Source of the DNA: Singulisphaera acidiphila DSM 18658
Lineage (GTDB): Bacteria; Planctomycetota; Planctomycetia; Isosphaerales; Isosphaeraceae
Assembly: GCF_000242455.2 (NCBI RefSeq)
Contig: NC_019892.1
Location: 2,046,001-2,110,000 of the forward strand
Reading direction: 5' to 3'
Length of the DNA: 64,000 nucleotides
The stretch's first letter is position 1; the number at the start of each line of letters is the position of its first letter. Under the pieces are notes generated by a model, which saw only the letters and a list, made by a program, of their open reading frames with translations, did not search any database and was not told the origin of the DNA. Positions 9,969 to 19,571 of the stretch are shown here, piece after piece. The position numbers and the translations under genes were made by a program.

Positions 9969-9978
9969 GGTCGGCATT
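9951..9978 (+). terminator. Perfect hairpin overlapping the kinase stop codon
   Basis: AATGCCGACCTC (9951-9962) pairs perfectly with GAGGTCGGCATT (9967-9978) across a 4-base loop. The TGA stop is at 9966-9968. A pyrimidine-rich stretch follows. Confidence 0.75.
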
Positions 9979-10037
9979 GGCTCTTCCGCTTGCTTTTGAA
10001 AAAAACAAGAATTTTGATTTGCTTGTTTGTTTGACGA

Positions 10038-11222
10038 TTAGACCGGCCGAGAAGGAACGCGAGTCCAGAAGCGTTTCAGAGCCAGGAAACGTCGCTCGAA
10101 AGCGTAGTAGGAAAGCGCGGCGAGCCCGACCGTTGCCGCGAATGTGGCGATGGTCAAAAGCGCGTCCTTGTTTGGGAACCAGGGGAGCCGATGCTCAAGG
10201 GAGCGTCGCCCCCAGATCGCGACCTCGTGATACATGTAGAGGCCGTAGCTGATCTTCCCCAACCAGACGAAACGCGAGTAGGCGAGGGATGCGCGGAGCC
10301 ATCCACGCGAACTGACGACGATGGCGACGAGCGCGACTCCCCAGACCCAGATCCAGACGAAATCCCAGGTCCTCCGCTCGGTCGTCTCAACCCCGAGCTG
10401 AGGCCCGGCGAAGAGCCAGATCGTTCCCAGCAAGAGCGGCCACTGAAGCCAGCGGGCCCACCTCGCTCCCCGTTCCGACCCGGGAGTTGGGCCGAAGACG
10501 AGGGCCAGCAAGACGCCACTCAGCAGCGTGTCGAGATGCATGAACGTATTGAACCGGATCTTGATCTCGACCGGGTAAGCCTGGGAGAAGAAGTATCGCG
10601 CTAGCACCGTGGCCAGGATCAGGACCACGACGAGCCCGAGCCGATAGCGGCGGCCAACCCACGCCACCAGCAGGGGAACGAAGAGGTAGAATTGCTCCTC
10701 GACGCAAACACTCCACAAGACGCTCAAGGCGTCGTAAGGGACTGGCCCGATCAGCGACATCGACCAGTTTCCCAGGAACCCGAGGAAGGGCGCCAGGTGA
10801 TTGGCCAGCAACTCACGATACCCAGGCGTCCCGATCGTCCCTTCCACCCAGGGGATCAGCAGGAAACCGATGGCGACCGTCAGGTAGTAGAGGGGCCAGA
10901 TCCGGAGAATTCGGCGGATCCAGAACGCTTGCAAGTCGATGCGGCCAAACTCGTCCTCCTCTCGGAGGAGGAGCGTCGTGATCAAGTATCCGCTGAGGAT
11001 GAAGAAGAGCTCGACGCCAACCCACCCCTTCTCCCGTAGCGCTGCGGCCACAGCGCGTCCCACGAACGGGGAGAGCATCGCCGATTCGATGCCGCCATGA
11101 AACAAGTACACGAGCATGAACGCGAAGAAGCGGAGCCCATCGAGTTCCGGGAAATAGATTCGACCAGCTCCGCGCTCGGGCCCAATCTCATCAACCCGGC
11201 CTGTCCCGTTTCCTTCGGACAT
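10038..11222 (-). CDS. Acyltransferase-3 (OafA-type) integral membrane protein
   Basis: 394 residues from the ATG at 11222; an in-frame ATG at 11255 would add 11 residues. The start YFPELDGLRFFAFMLVYLFHGG is the hallmark of acyltransferase-3 proteins, including the essential His of the first helix. SGYLITTLLLREEDEFG and the region SVLWSVCVEEQFYLF carry the second conserved motif. About ten membrane helices follow. Such enzymes O-acylate surface carbohydrates or lipids from the inner membrane. Acceptor unknown. No polysaccharide genes are adjacent. Confidence 0.88.
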   Translation of the reverse strand: MSEGNGTGRVDEIGPERGAGRIYFPELDGLRFFAFMLVYLFHGGIESAMLSPFVGRAVAAALREKGWVGVELFFILSGYLITTLLLREEDEFGRIDLQAFWIRRILRIWPLYYLTVAIGFLLIPWVEGTIGTPGYRELLANHLAPFLGFLGNWSMSLIGPVPYDALSVLWSVCVEEQFYLFVPLLVAWVGRRYRLGLVVVLILATVLARYFFSQAYPVEIKIRFNTFMHLDTLLSGVLLALVFGPTPGSERGARWARWLQWPLLLGTIWLFAGPQLGVETTERRTWDFVWIWVWGVALVAIVVSSRGWLRASLAYSRFVWLGKISYGLYMYHEVAIWGRRSLEHRLPWFPNKDALLTIATFAATVGLAALSYYAFERRFLALKRFWTRVPSRPV

Positions 11223-11380
11223 TGGTTGGCATCCGACTCGTCTTCCCGAAAACAATCCTCCCGACGCGGCCGGACATTATCACTCAGGCTGCAAGGCGGT
11301 GATAGAGGGGGTAGCCGCTGGCTTCAATCTCGCGGTAGTCTGGTGCGATCGATCGCAAACCACGTCGCGAGACCTCACGC

Positions 11381-11857
11381 ATGCCGCTCGCTCAACGGAC
11401 CGCGGCCGTTAGCCTGGCCCTTTCGATCGGGATCGTGGCGGTTGCCATCGTCCTCTTGATCTGGCTCTGGTACGAACGCCGCGAACGAGACACGGAACTC
11501 TCCGAGCATGATGCCAGGCACTTCAAGCGGCAGGATTTTCGGAGAGCCCTGGTCGCCTTGATTTTGCTGGTCCTGGCCTTTGAGATTTTCGTCGGGTCGC
11601 CGATGGAGCCTATTGTCAGGGGACGGAAAAATTATGCCTTCTTCGTGATCTGGCTCTCCGCCTTCGCACTCATCCTCGGCTTGCTGCTGCTCGCGATGCT
11701 CGACTGGTTGGCCACACGCCTCTATGCGCGAAGACATCTCCAGCAACTCGCCAGGGAGCGACTCGAGATCCTCCGTGAAGAACAACAAAAAGACGCTCCC
11801 CGCGACGGGAGCCTGAATGGTTCGGGAGCCCACCTGGACGATTTGCCCACGCCTTGA
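11381..11857 (+). CDS. Small membrane protein of unknown function
   Basis: 158 residues with three clear membrane helices (AVSLALSIGIVAVAIVLLIWLWY, ALVALILLVLAFEIFV, FFVIWLSAFALILGLLLLAML). A charged C-terminal tail (ARRHLQQLARERLEILREEQQ) is likely helical. No family recognised. It stands alone between divergent and downstream genes. Confidence 0.65.
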   Translation: MPLAQRTAAVSLALSIGIVAVAIVLLIWLWYERRERDTELSEHDARHFKRQDFRRALVALILLVLAFEIFVGSPMEPIVRGRKNYAFFVIWLSAFALILGLLLLAMLDWLATRLYARRHLQQLARERLEILREEQQKDAPRDGSLNGSGAHLDDLPTP

Positions 11858-12212
11858 TCCCGGGCCCGAACGAGCCGGTTTCCGGAAGGCTGAGAAGTGG
11901 TCCTGGGACGACTGGGAGGATCCTGATGTTCTGGGAAACCTTGGTGAAGGTTGAGTGAAGTCCTGGTTGACGCAAGGTGCCACGAGGGATACGATTCAAT
12001 ACGATGATCCAGGATGGAATCGCCTTTGCCACGGTGTCGTGACGAAGACTCAGAAACGCCGCTAGAGGATCGATCGTCGAGTTCCGTTCGGACGCCTTAT
12101 CCTCGACAGACGACCCCGAACTCTCCGCTCTTGGGTTCACCTCTCGCCGTCGCGTGCTTCCTGGCTTGGACCATCGCACCGAAAGCTCCATCCCCTCTGG
12201 GAGATCCGCTCG
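11858..12212. other. Intergenic region
   Basis: 355 bases with no convincing gene, RNA or repeat. It presumably holds the promoter of the S55-domain gene. Confidence 0.4.
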
Positions 12213-14090
12213 ATGCGATCTTTGTTTTCAGCGCGGTGGTCGACGGGGCATGGCTTGCTTGCTCTGCTGGCGATCATGGGTAGTTCCCTGGTTTGCCCGG
12301 CCGGCGAACCCGACCGCAAAATCTACTGGAACGTCGAAGACATCCGCCCCGGCATGAAGGGGACGGGGCAGACGGTCATGGTCGGCACCAAACTCGAAGA
12401 GTTCGGCGCCGAGGTCCTGGGCGTGATGCGCGGGGTGAGCCCTGGCCGCGACATGATCCTCTGCCGATTGACCGGCTTGAACCTCGAGCATGCCGGAATC
12501 ATCCAAGGGATGAGCGGTAGCCCTATTTATATCAACGGCAAGCTCCTCGGCGCCGTCGCGTTTGCCTGGGAGTTCGGCAAGGACCCGATCGCGGGGGTCA
12601 CCCCGTTCGAGCAGATGGTCCAATACGTCCGATCGAACGACCGCCGGATCGCTGCCGAGGCGAAAGACGGCGAGCTTCACGCCGCGCAGGCGGCCCCCTC
12701 GGCCCTGATCGATGGCCTCGCCACTGACGCAACCTTCGACGCCTCACCGACGCCGGTCTCGGGAGGAGCCCTTGGCGGGATGAGGCCGATCGCGACACCA
12801 ATCGCCGCGACCGGGTTCAGCCCGCGCGCCTTGGCGTTCCTGGGGGATCGATTCCGCCCCTTGGGGATGGCCCCGATGGCCGGTGGAGCCGCTCCCGAAC
12901 GCGTGATCCGCGAAGAGGGGGACAAACCGCTTGTCCCAGGTTCTCCGCTGAGCATCGCGATGGTGACCGGCGACTTCGACCTCTCCGGGATCGGCACCGT
13001 CACCCACGTGGAGGGGAACCGCGTCTACGGCTTCGGCCACCCGATGTTCAGCCTCGGTGCCTGCGAGTTCCCAATGATGACCGGGTACATCCACACGGTC
13101 TATCCGAGGGCGAGCGTGAGCATGAAGATGGGGTCTCCCCTGAAGGTCGTCGGCGTGCTCGATACGGACGTGAGCACCGGCGTCGCTGGTCACCTCGGTG
13201 GCGTCCCCGACATGATCCCGCTGAGCGTTCGGGTCAAGTCGGGGCGATACTCGGAGCCCCAGGTCTATCACGTCCAGATCGTTCGCGAGCCGAACCTCCT
13301 GGCGACCTTGGTGATGACGGTCTTGACCAACGCCATTGACACCGAGGGGAATCTCCCTGAGGAACTGACGGCGAAGATCAAGGCGACCATCAAGCTCAAA
13401 GGACACGACCCGATCGAGCTCAGCGATACTCTGAGCGGCCCGCGGTTCACCGGCCAGATGGGCGCCGCCAACCTGTTCAGCCCGATCGCCTCAATCGTCA
13501 ACATCCTGGTGCGGAACCCGATGGCCCCGATCCGGCTGGAGTCGATCGATTGCGACGTTGACATCACCCCGGGCCGAAAGGTCGCGACGATCGAGTCCAT
13601 TCGGCTCAACTCGGACCGGCTGGAGCCGGGACAGACCCTCAAAGGGACCGTGACGATCAAACCGTTCAAAGGCGAACGGGAGACCGTGGCGATCGAGCTG
13701 CCCTTGCCCGCCGACATCGAGGAGGGGAGCTATGAGGCGACGATCTGCGACATGAGCAACAGCCTGCGCCGCCGGCTCCGTAACGAGCCGTCCTTGATGG
13801 AACCGCGCGACCTCAACGCCATCCTCCGGGCGATCCATTTCCAGATCGAGCCCCAGCGGACCGCCCTCTATCTGCACGTCCCGCTTCAGGATCGCGGCCT
13901 CTCCGTCGCAGGGCAAGCTCTCCCCAATCTTCCAGGAAGCGCCCGCGCCGTTTTCAACACGAGCCGGCAGAGTCAGGATCCGCCGGTCCGAACCGACTTG
14001 ATCCAGGCGGCCAACACATCGTACGTTGTCGAAGGCACGCAGGCCCTCAAGTTCACCGTGGTCAAGGATAAGGGTATCTCGCTCAAATAG
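12213..14090 (+). CDS. Exported SpoIVB-type peptidase S55 domain protein
   Basis: 625 residues. The N-terminus (HGLLALLAIMGSSLVCPAG) is a signal peptide. Residues ~35-140 carry the S55 signature: IRPGMKGTGQTVMVGTKLEE, then GIIQGMSGSPIYINGKLLGA, whose GMSGSP Ser is the nucleophile in SpoIVB. VYGFGHPMFSLGACEFPM gives the conserved GHP region. The rest is beta-rich and of unknown role. In Bacillus SpoIVB is a signalling protease; planctomycetes do not form endospores, so this is a related envelope protease or binding protein. The next gene is also exported. Confidence 0.85.
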   Translation: MRSLFSARWSTGHGLLALLAIMGSSLVCPAGEPDRKIYWNVEDIRPGMKGTGQTVMVGTKLEEFGAEVLGVMRGVSPGRDMILCRLTGLNLEHAGIIQGMSGSPIYINGKLLGAVAFAWEFGKDPIAGVTPFEQMVQYVRSNDRRIAAEAKDGELHAAQAAPSALIDGLATDATFDASPTPVSGGALGGMRPIATPIAATGFSPRALAFLGDRFRPLGMAPMAGGAAPERVIREEGDKPLVPGSPLSIAMVTGDFDLSGIGTVTHVEGNRVYGFGHPMFSLGACEFPMMTGYIHTVYPRASVSMKMGSPLKVVGVLDTDVSTGVAGHLGGVPDMIPLSVRVKSGRYSEPQVYHVQIVREPNLLATLVMTVLTNAIDTEGNLPEELTAKIKATIKLKGHDPIELSDTLSGPRFTGQMGAANLFSPIASIVNILVRNPMAPIRLESIDCDVDITPGRKVATIESIRLNSDRLEPGQTLKGTVTIKPFKGERETVAIELPLPADIEEGSYEATICDMSNSLRRRLRNEPSLMEPRDLNAILRAIHFQIEPQRTALYLHVPLQDRGLSVAGQALPNLPGSARAVFNTSRQSQDPPVRTDLIQAANTSYVVEGTQALKFTVVKDKGISLK

Positions 14091-14111
14091 CGTCCGTCTT
14101 CGCCTGGGGCT

Positions 14112-14133
14112 GCGGGCGGGGCGACCCGCCCGC
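14112..14133 (+). terminator. GC-rich hairpin after the S55-domain gene
   Basis: GCGGGCGGG (14112-14120) pairs perfectly with CCCGCCCGC (14125-14133) around GCGA, 22 bases after the stop. Only a weak T-rich tail follows, so it may be a pause or stability element. Confidence 0.5.
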
Positions 14134-14328
14134 ATTCCTGCTTCTTCCGATAGGCTGTACCCCAGGCATCCAACAATCGGTCGTATTTAAGAGCAACGAT
14201 CCCAACCGATCGCTCCATCACCGGGACCTCTTCTCCTTTTTCGTCGAAGCCGCAACGCCTCGGGATGGCCTGACCTCAGCCCGTGCTGGGGTCGCTCCCT
14301 GGGTCTGAATGCCCCAAAAGGAATTCCG

Positions 14329-16497
14329 ATGATCTTGAACGCGAAGTTCGAGCGGGCGGCCGTCGTTGCCGCTTGCCTCCTGCTCCTGGCAGCCATCGGC
14401 GGATCACCCCTCGCCCTCGGCAAGCTCGAGACCTGGCGGCAGGAAACGTCCTCGGCCTTCGTGAAGGGGCATCGCGAAAAGGTCGTTGTCTCCGAAAACG
14501 GCCGGGTTCGGCTTGGCCAGTCGCTCACCGCCATCGACAAAATCGAAGGCGCACGCGTCTGGGATCTGGCCCGTAAGGCGGACGGCACGATCTATGCCGC
14601 GACCGGCGACGAGGGCAAGGTCTTCCGTCGTGAGGCCAAGGAAAGCGCAGCCTGGACCCTCGCCTACGACTCCACCGATTCTCAGGCCCTTGCGGTGGAC
14701 GTCTTGCCCGACGGCCACGTTTTCGTCGGGACCGGTCCGACCGGCCAGATCGTCGACCTGACCGACCCTGCCAATCCGGTGACGACCCCTCGGCTCGATC
14801 CCGACGTCAAATACATCTGGGACCTCGCCCACGACGCGAAGGGCAACCTCTACGCGGCCACCGGTCCGACCGGCCAACTCTGGAAGCTCGCGCCCGACGG
14901 CAAGCGCACGCTGATCCTCGACAGCAAGCACCCCCACCTGCTCTGCGTTGCGGTCAGTCCCGACGGGTCGATCTACGCCGGTAGCGATGGCGAGGGCCTG
15001 ATCTATCGCGTATCGGCCGAGGGCAAGACCTCGGTCGTCTACGACGCTCCCCAATCCGAAATCCGCTCGCTCCTGATCGCCCCTGACGGTGCGCTCTACG
15101 CCGGAACCGCCGCCGAGTCGGGAGGCGGAGGAGGCTCCGGGCGAGGCAGCTCGCTCTTCTCCACCGGCGGCACGGCGGACGCCCCCCGCCCCCCCAGCGC
15201 AATTGGCACGTCGGCTGCCCCGGAACCGCCCAAGCCCTCGCCTTCGCCTTCACCTGCGACCACCAAGTCGGCCCCCTCCTCGACGGGAGGAGGCTCCGCC
15301 TCTCCACGTTCCTCAGCAGGCGACAACGCGGTTTATCGAATCGGCTCCGACAGCGTCCCCCGCGAAGTTTTCCGGGCTCGGGCCTTGGTCTACGCGTTGG
15401 CCTGGCAAGCGGGCCGTCTGCTGGTGGGAACCGGCCCGGAGGGCCAGCTCTACGAGGTTCGCGACCAGGATGAGACCACGCCGATTGCCCGGCTCGACCA
15501 CGGCCAGATTCTCTCGATGCTCTCCGAGCCGGATGGTGGCCTGCTCATCGGCGCGGGTGATCCTGGAGCCGTCGTCCGGCTCAACACCGGCTACGTCGCC
15601 AGCGGTTCCCTCGTCTCGGATGTCCTCGACACCAAGCTCATCAGCCGCTTCGGCGCCTTGACCTGGCGGGCCGATCAGCCCAAAGGGACGTCGATTGCCC
15701 TGCAAGTCCGCACCGGCAACGTCGGCGAGCCCGACTCCACCTGGTCAGCCTGGTCGCCCGAGCAGACCGATCCCGAAGGCTCACAAGCCCAGTCCCCGCC
15801 CGGCCGCTTCGCCCAGTACCGCGCCACGCTCTCGACGCGTGACGATTCCGTCACCCCCGAGCTCCGCTCCGTCTTCCTCCGCTACCAGACCGCGAACCTC
15901 CCCCCTGAGATCACGAAAATCGAGGTTCCCGACGTGACCGTCGCCGACGGCACCACCAAGCAAGGCCGTTTGAACTTGAAGTGGAGCGTGACCGACCCCA
16001 ACGGCGATGACCTCGAGTACACCCTCCACATCCGCAAAGACGGCTGGCCCGACTGGGTCCGCCTGGGCGACGAGCGGCAAACCTCCTCAAGCTACGACTG
16101 GGACACCACCGCTGTCCCCGCCGGCCTCTATCGCATTCGGATCACCGCCAGCGACCGCCCATCCAACAGCCCGAACGACGCTTTGATCCGTGAGCGCGTG
16201 AGTGACCCCTTCATCGTCGATCACGACAGCCCCACGATCACCATCGCCACTACCCAGCCGCTCAGTGCCACGATCACCCTCAAGGACCACCTGACCCGGC
16301 TCGTGAAAGCCGCCTACGCCCTCGACGGCGGTGATTGGGTCCCCGTCTTCCCTGACGACGGCCTTTTCGACTCCTCCCAAGAAACGATCACCGTCGCATT
16401 CCCCGACCTCAAGCCAGGCACCCACATCCTCGTCGTGCGCACCACCGACGCTGCGGGGAACACCGGAACCGGCGATGCCCTAATCGAGGTCCATTGA
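14329..16497 (+). CDS. Exported beta-propeller protein
   Basis: 722 residues with signal peptide AAVVAACLLLLAAIGG. Repeated blades of the form WDLAxxxDGxxYAATGxxGxLxxL recur between residues ~70 and 440 (IYAATGDEGKVFR, LYAATGPTGQLWKL, IYAGSDGEGLIYRV). A Ser/Pro/Ala-rich low-complexity insert lies at ~265-330. The C-terminal ~250 residues look like Ig/fibronectin-type beta domains (LNLKWSVTDPNGDDLEYTLHI). The architecture suggests ligand or polysaccharide binding outside the cytoplasm. No catalytic motif seen. Last chromosomal gene before the element. Confidence 0.8.
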   Translation: MILNAKFERAAVVAACLLLLAAIGGSPLALGKLETWRQETSSAFVKGHREKVVVSENGRVRLGQSLTAIDKIEGARVWDLARKADGTIYAATGDEGKVFRREAKESAAWTLAYDSTDSQALAVDVLPDGHVFVGTGPTGQIVDLTDPANPVTTPRLDPDVKYIWDLAHDAKGNLYAATGPTGQLWKLAPDGKRTLILDSKHPHLLCVAVSPDGSIYAGSDGEGLIYRVSAEGKTSVVYDAPQSEIRSLLIAPDGALYAGTAAESGGGGGSGRGSSLFSTGGTADAPRPPSAIGTSAAPEPPKPSPSPSPATTKSAPSSTGGGSASPRSSAGDNAVYRIGSDSVPREVFRARALVYALAWQAGRLLVGTGPEGQLYEVRDQDETTPIARLDHGQILSMLSEPDGGLLIGAGDPGAVVRLNTGYVASGSLVSDVLDTKLISRFGALTWRADQPKGTSIALQVRTGNVGEPDSTWSAWSPEQTDPEGSQAQSPPGRFAQYRATLSTRDDSVTPELRSVFLRYQTANLPPEITKIEVPDVTVADGTTKQGRLNLKWSVTDPNGDDLEYTLHIRKDGWPDWVRLGDERQTSSSYDWDTTAVPAGLYRIRITASDRPSNSPNDALIRERVSDPFIVDHDSPTITIATTQPLSATITLKDHLTRLVKAAYALDGGDWVPVFPDDGLFDSSQETITVAFPDLKPGTHILVVRTTDAAGNTGTGDALIEVH

Positions 16498-16660
16498 ACG
16501 CAGGTTCAAGCCGTCCCAGGCTTTCCGCTCTTTTCGGGTCGAGGGCGGTAGGCCTCATTTTTGTCCCGGACCTGACCTGGCTTGAGACTTTCCGGCCTGT
16601 CGATTAGGATCTGTGCTCGGCCGTCGTTCTGGCGACCGAGCCAGTCCTCATATCAAAGTC

Positions 16661-16737
<77 letters not shown>

Positions 16738-16807
16738 CGTAACTCCTGCCGAACGCTCGACTTGCGTACCCTCCACACCGTGGACGGAGCGGCCAAAACC
16801 CCAACAA

Positions 16808-16828
16808 AATCCGGTAGACTACCGGATT
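16808..16828. promoter_or_regulatory. Perfect palindrome upstream of the integrase, candidate integrase/RDF arm site
   Basis: AATCCGGTA-GAC-TACCGGATT reads the same on both strands apart from the central GAC. The half-site CCGGTAG/CTACCGG recurs after the integrase (ACCGGTAGAATCA, 18027) and near attR (53854, 53865, 53913). It could also be an operator controlling the integrase. Confidence 0.6.
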
Positions 16829-16842
16829 GGGAGGCCGCTTCG

Positions 16843-18000
16843 ATGTCGTTCCGTACCCCGAGCTACCGCCTGCACAAGCCGACCGGCCAAGCTGTCGTCA
16901 CGATCGATGACCGCGATTTCTATCTCGGCAAGCACGGAACCGAGGCAAGTCGGAACGAGTATGACCGGCTCATCGCCGAATGGCTGGCCGCCGGACGGAA
17001 ACTCCCCGTCGCCAATGATGCCACCGTTAGCGAATTGATGGTCGGATTCCTCAAGTGGGCCGACGCCTATTACGTGAAGGATGGCGAGCCGACCTCTGAG
17101 GCCGCCTTATTCCGGCTCTCGCTTGCGGTTCTGCGAAAAGCCTACGGCCACACCCAGGCGAAGGATTTCGGGCCTCTGGCTCTCAAGACCGTGCGGCAAG
17201 CCTTCATCGACGCGAAACTCTGCCGGAACGAGGTCAACCGCCGAACCCGCCACATCATCCGGTTCTTCAAGTGGGCCGTCGAAAACGAGTTGGTTCCCCC
17301 GAGCGTACACCACGGGCTCAAGGCCGTCGCGGGACTTCGCAAGGGACGGACGGACGTTCGCGAGAGCAAGCCCGTCAAGCCGGTCCCCGATGCGTTCGTG
17401 GATGCCGTCAAGCCGCACGTCTCAAGGCAAGTGTGGGCCATGATCGAGCTGCAACGCCTGACCGGCATGCGGCCGGGGGAAGTGACGATCATGCGGACGA
17501 TGGATCTGGACACCACGGGCAAGGTCTGGGAGTTCATCCCGCATCGGCACAAGACGGAGCATCACGACCGGGACCGACTGATTTTTATCGGTCCCCGCGC
17601 CCAGGACGTCCTGCGGCTCTGGCTCAAGACGGATCTGGGGGCCTACCTGTTCAGTCCCAAGGAAGCCGAAGCCGATCGCCTGGCCGAGATGCGGCGAACC
17701 CGGAAGACGCCCGTGCAGCCGTCGCAACGGAACCGGAGCAAGACGGGCCAGCCAAAGCAGTTCGGCGACCACTACGAAGTACGGGCCTACTATACCGCCG
17801 TCAATCGTGGATGCGACAAGGCTAATGTTCCCATGTGGGGACCGAACAGGCTCCGACACAACGCCGCGACGAGATTGCGCCGTGAGTTTGGCCTAGACGT
17901 CGCACGCGTGATCCTGGGGCATTCCAGTCCGGCCGTCACGGAAGTCTACGCTGAAGTCGATCGTGAGAAGGCACTCGGTGTTATGGGGCAAATCGGATGA
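16843..18000 (+). CDS. Tyrosine-family site-specific integrase
   Basis: 385 residues from the ATG at 16843; a reading from 16705 would start inside the tRNA. The N-terminal part (~1-190) holds a short arm-binding region and the SAM-like core-binding domain (VSELMVGFLKWADAYY ... RHIIRFFKWAVE). The catalytic domain has R210 (TGMRPGEV), R338 in NRLRHNAAT, H360 (ILGHSS) and nucleophile Y369 (EVYAEVD). The usual His of the HxLRH box is Asn here, so the box reads N-x-L-R-H. It would recombine the 47-bp att core in tRNA-Val. Adjacent to attL, transcribed into the element. Confidence 0.95.
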   Translation: MSFRTPSYRLHKPTGQAVVTIDDRDFYLGKHGTEASRNEYDRLIAEWLAAGRKLPVANDATVSELMVGFLKWADAYYVKDGEPTSEAALFRLSLAVLRKAYGHTQAKDFGPLALKTVRQAFIDAKLCRNEVNRRTRHIIRFFKWAVENELVPPSVHHGLKAVAGLRKGRTDVRESKPVKPVPDAFVDAVKPHVSRQVWAMIELQRLTGMRPGEVTIMRTMDLDTTGKVWEFIPHRHKTEHHDRDRLIFIGPRAQDVLRLWLKTDLGAYLFSPKEAEADRLAEMRRTRKTPVQPSQRNRSKTGQPKQFGDHYEVRAYYTAVNRGCDKANVPMWGPNRLRHNAATRLRREFGLDVARVILGHSSPAVTEVYAEVDREKALGVMGQIG

Positions 18001-18158
18001 CATTTCGTTCACTGACTGGAAAGTAAACCGGTAGAATCATTTCACTCGGGACGGTTTGTCGGGTGGCCACCCAGCAGACCAAGCGGACCGGGCGGAACGA
18101 CGGATCCCTTTGCCCGTCGCCCGCTCGGTCCGGCCCGAACAAGCAAAGGAGAAAGATC

Positions 18159-18971
18159 ATGTCTCACGCCGACCGCGAATCCACCAAGCAAAATATCATC
18201 CGTGCCGGCCGATGCGTCATGGAAGTAGCGATGGCTCGCGAGGGAGCTTATACGGATCACGATGCCGCGTTCCTGTTGGGTGGTGCGGTTTATCGACTCA
18301 GCAGGCTCGTTCAGGATTATCGTGACAAGTCGAAGTCACTCAGAAGCCAAGAGAAGACGAAATTTGTAAGCGTGGATGATTTCAAGTTTACGAGTCCAAA
18401 CGAGAACGATCGGTGTGTTCGACTCATGGAGGAGATACTTGGCAAGATCCTGGATCGGTGGAGGCAGGAGCGGCGGGAATTCTTCTTGGCGTTGAAGGAT
18501 TACTACGACAGATGGATTCTCGACGACGAAGGCAATCCGATTGAAGGGCCGCCGGATCGCCCAGAACTTCCATGCGTCGAAGAATCCCGGATTGTGTTGT
18601 CTCAAGACGAGATTGATGGCCTGAGAGCGGTGATTGCTCGATTCGAGTTGGCCGAAGACATGCCTGGCCTCCCATCCGCGCAGCCTCAATCTCATGACGC
18701 AGAGACGCAAAACCAGGCATCTATTACAGATAAGAGAAGCAGAAACGAGGACAGAGACGAATTTATTTATGATGAATATGTCAAAGGAACTCCATCGAAA
18801 GAGATAGTATCGCAATTCAGTCAGCATGGATGGAAGAAGTTCGGAAGTTCTCAGGGGCCTGCCCAAGCAGTAAGAGGCGCTGTCAGACGGTTCGCCTTGA
18901 GGAGAAACTTGCCAATTCCTAATCGCGGACAGGGTATCAATCATAGGCTGTCTCGGCCCGAGTGCAACTAA
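18159..18971 (+). CDS. Hypothetical protein
   Basis: 270 residues from the ATG at 18159, with AAGGAG 7 bases upstream. Largely helical and charged; the C-terminal ~60 residues (DEYVKGTPSKEIVSQF...AVRGAVRRFALRRNLP) resemble a helix-turn-helix with a basic tail. Base composition is visibly more AT-rich than the chromosomal genes. The stop codon forms the first bases of the 88-bp GTTAAC repeat. No family recognised. Confidence 0.65.
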   Translation: MSHADRESTKQNIIRAGRCVMEVAMAREGAYTDHDAAFLLGGAVYRLSRLVQDYRDKSKSLRSQEKTKFVSVDDFKFTSPNENDRCVRLMEEILGKILDRWRQERREFFLALKDYYDRWILDDEGNPIEGPPDRPELPCVEESRIVLSQDEIDGLRAVIARFELAEDMPGLPSAQPQSHDAETQNQASITDKRSRNEDRDEFIYDEYVKGTPSKEIVSQFSQHGWKKFGSSQGPAQAVRGAVRRFALRRNLPIPNRGQGINHRLSRPECN

Positions 18972-19054
18972 AAGTTAACAGGCAGGTTAACGTTAACCTC
19001 TGTTAATTTACTTGTCGCAAACCATTGCCTAACATCCTTTTAGGTGCGAACAAC
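18967..19054 (+). repeat. 88-bp GTTAAC-rich repeat, copy 1
   Basis: It contains AGTTAAC, the palindrome GGTTAACGTTAACC and GTTAATTT within 40 bases, then TTGTCGCAAACCA and a conserved TTAGG-GCGAACA end. Copy 2 at 48820-48907 has the same length and spacing with about a dozen differences, most of them in the spacers. Both copies sit just upstream of plus-strand genes. Candidate operator/promoter or replication-control site. Confidence 0.75.
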
Positions 19055-19078
19055 TCTACTCACCTAAAGGAACTCTCT

Positions 19079-19483
19079 ATGTTCGATACCCTTGAGGATC
19101 GTCGCGAAGTTGGCGAGGTTATCCGGGCTTTCGGGCTGTCGCCAGCCACCACAGCAGCCGACGTCACTCGGTTGCGTCCGTTCGCCGAGATCGTCAAGCT
19201 TCTCCCTCGCGGACGAGGAGGTCGATCTCGGCACGTATCTGTCATGCACCGTTGGACGCTTACAGGCCGTCTCAACCAAAAGTTGGAAAGCGTACAGACA
19301 GGAGGGATCCGTTGCACGTCCCTACTGTGGGTCTACGAGTTTTTTCAGCGGCTGACAACTGCGGACCAGCCGACCACACAGGCTAATAGTCAGCCAACCT
19401 TTCCTCTGCAAGTGCGGACGTCGACGCAACGTGAGAAGGCTCTTGCTCGAGCCGAGCGGGAACTCGACAAGTTGGGTGTGTGA
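19079..19483 (+). CDS. DUF1580-like DNA-binding protein
   Basis: 134 residues, ATG at 19079 with AAAGGA upstream. The core LRPFAEIVKLLPRGRGG-hydrophilic-SVMHRWTLTGRLNQKLESVQTGG resembles DUF1580, a helix-turn-helix family abundant in planctomycetes, often on mobile elements beside integrases and primases. The usual end of the motif (RYTSREAL.RF) is seen as IRCTSLLWVYEFF. It is likely a small DNA-binding regulator. The gene lies directly behind the 88-bp repeat and ends before a strong hairpin. Confidence 0.72.
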   Translation: MFDTLEDRREVGEVIRAFGLSPATTAADVTRLRPFAEIVKLLPRGRGGRSRHVSVMHRWTLTGRLNQKLESVQTGGIRCTSLLWVYEFFQRLTTADQPTTQANSQPTFPLQVRTSTQREKALARAERELDKLGV

Positions 19484-19497
19484 CCCCGGAAATGGTC

Positions 19498-19533
19498 GAC
19501 GCCTACCGTGACCTGGCAGTCACGGTAGGCGTC
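19498..19533 (+). terminator. Strong hairpin between the DUF1580 gene and primase
   Basis: GACGCCTACCGTGAC (19498-19512) pairs perfectly with GTCACGGTAGGCGTC (19519-19533) across a 6-base loop and is followed by TTTGAA. Short T tract; could terminate or attenuate. Confidence 0.65.
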
Positions 19534-19571
19534 TTTGAATCGATCTTGGCCGGCAAAACCAAGGATCTCCT

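Noticed and set aside
8703..9977. Minus-strand frame opposite the second kinase
   Set aside because: Shadow; the plus-strand kinase has all catalytic motifs.
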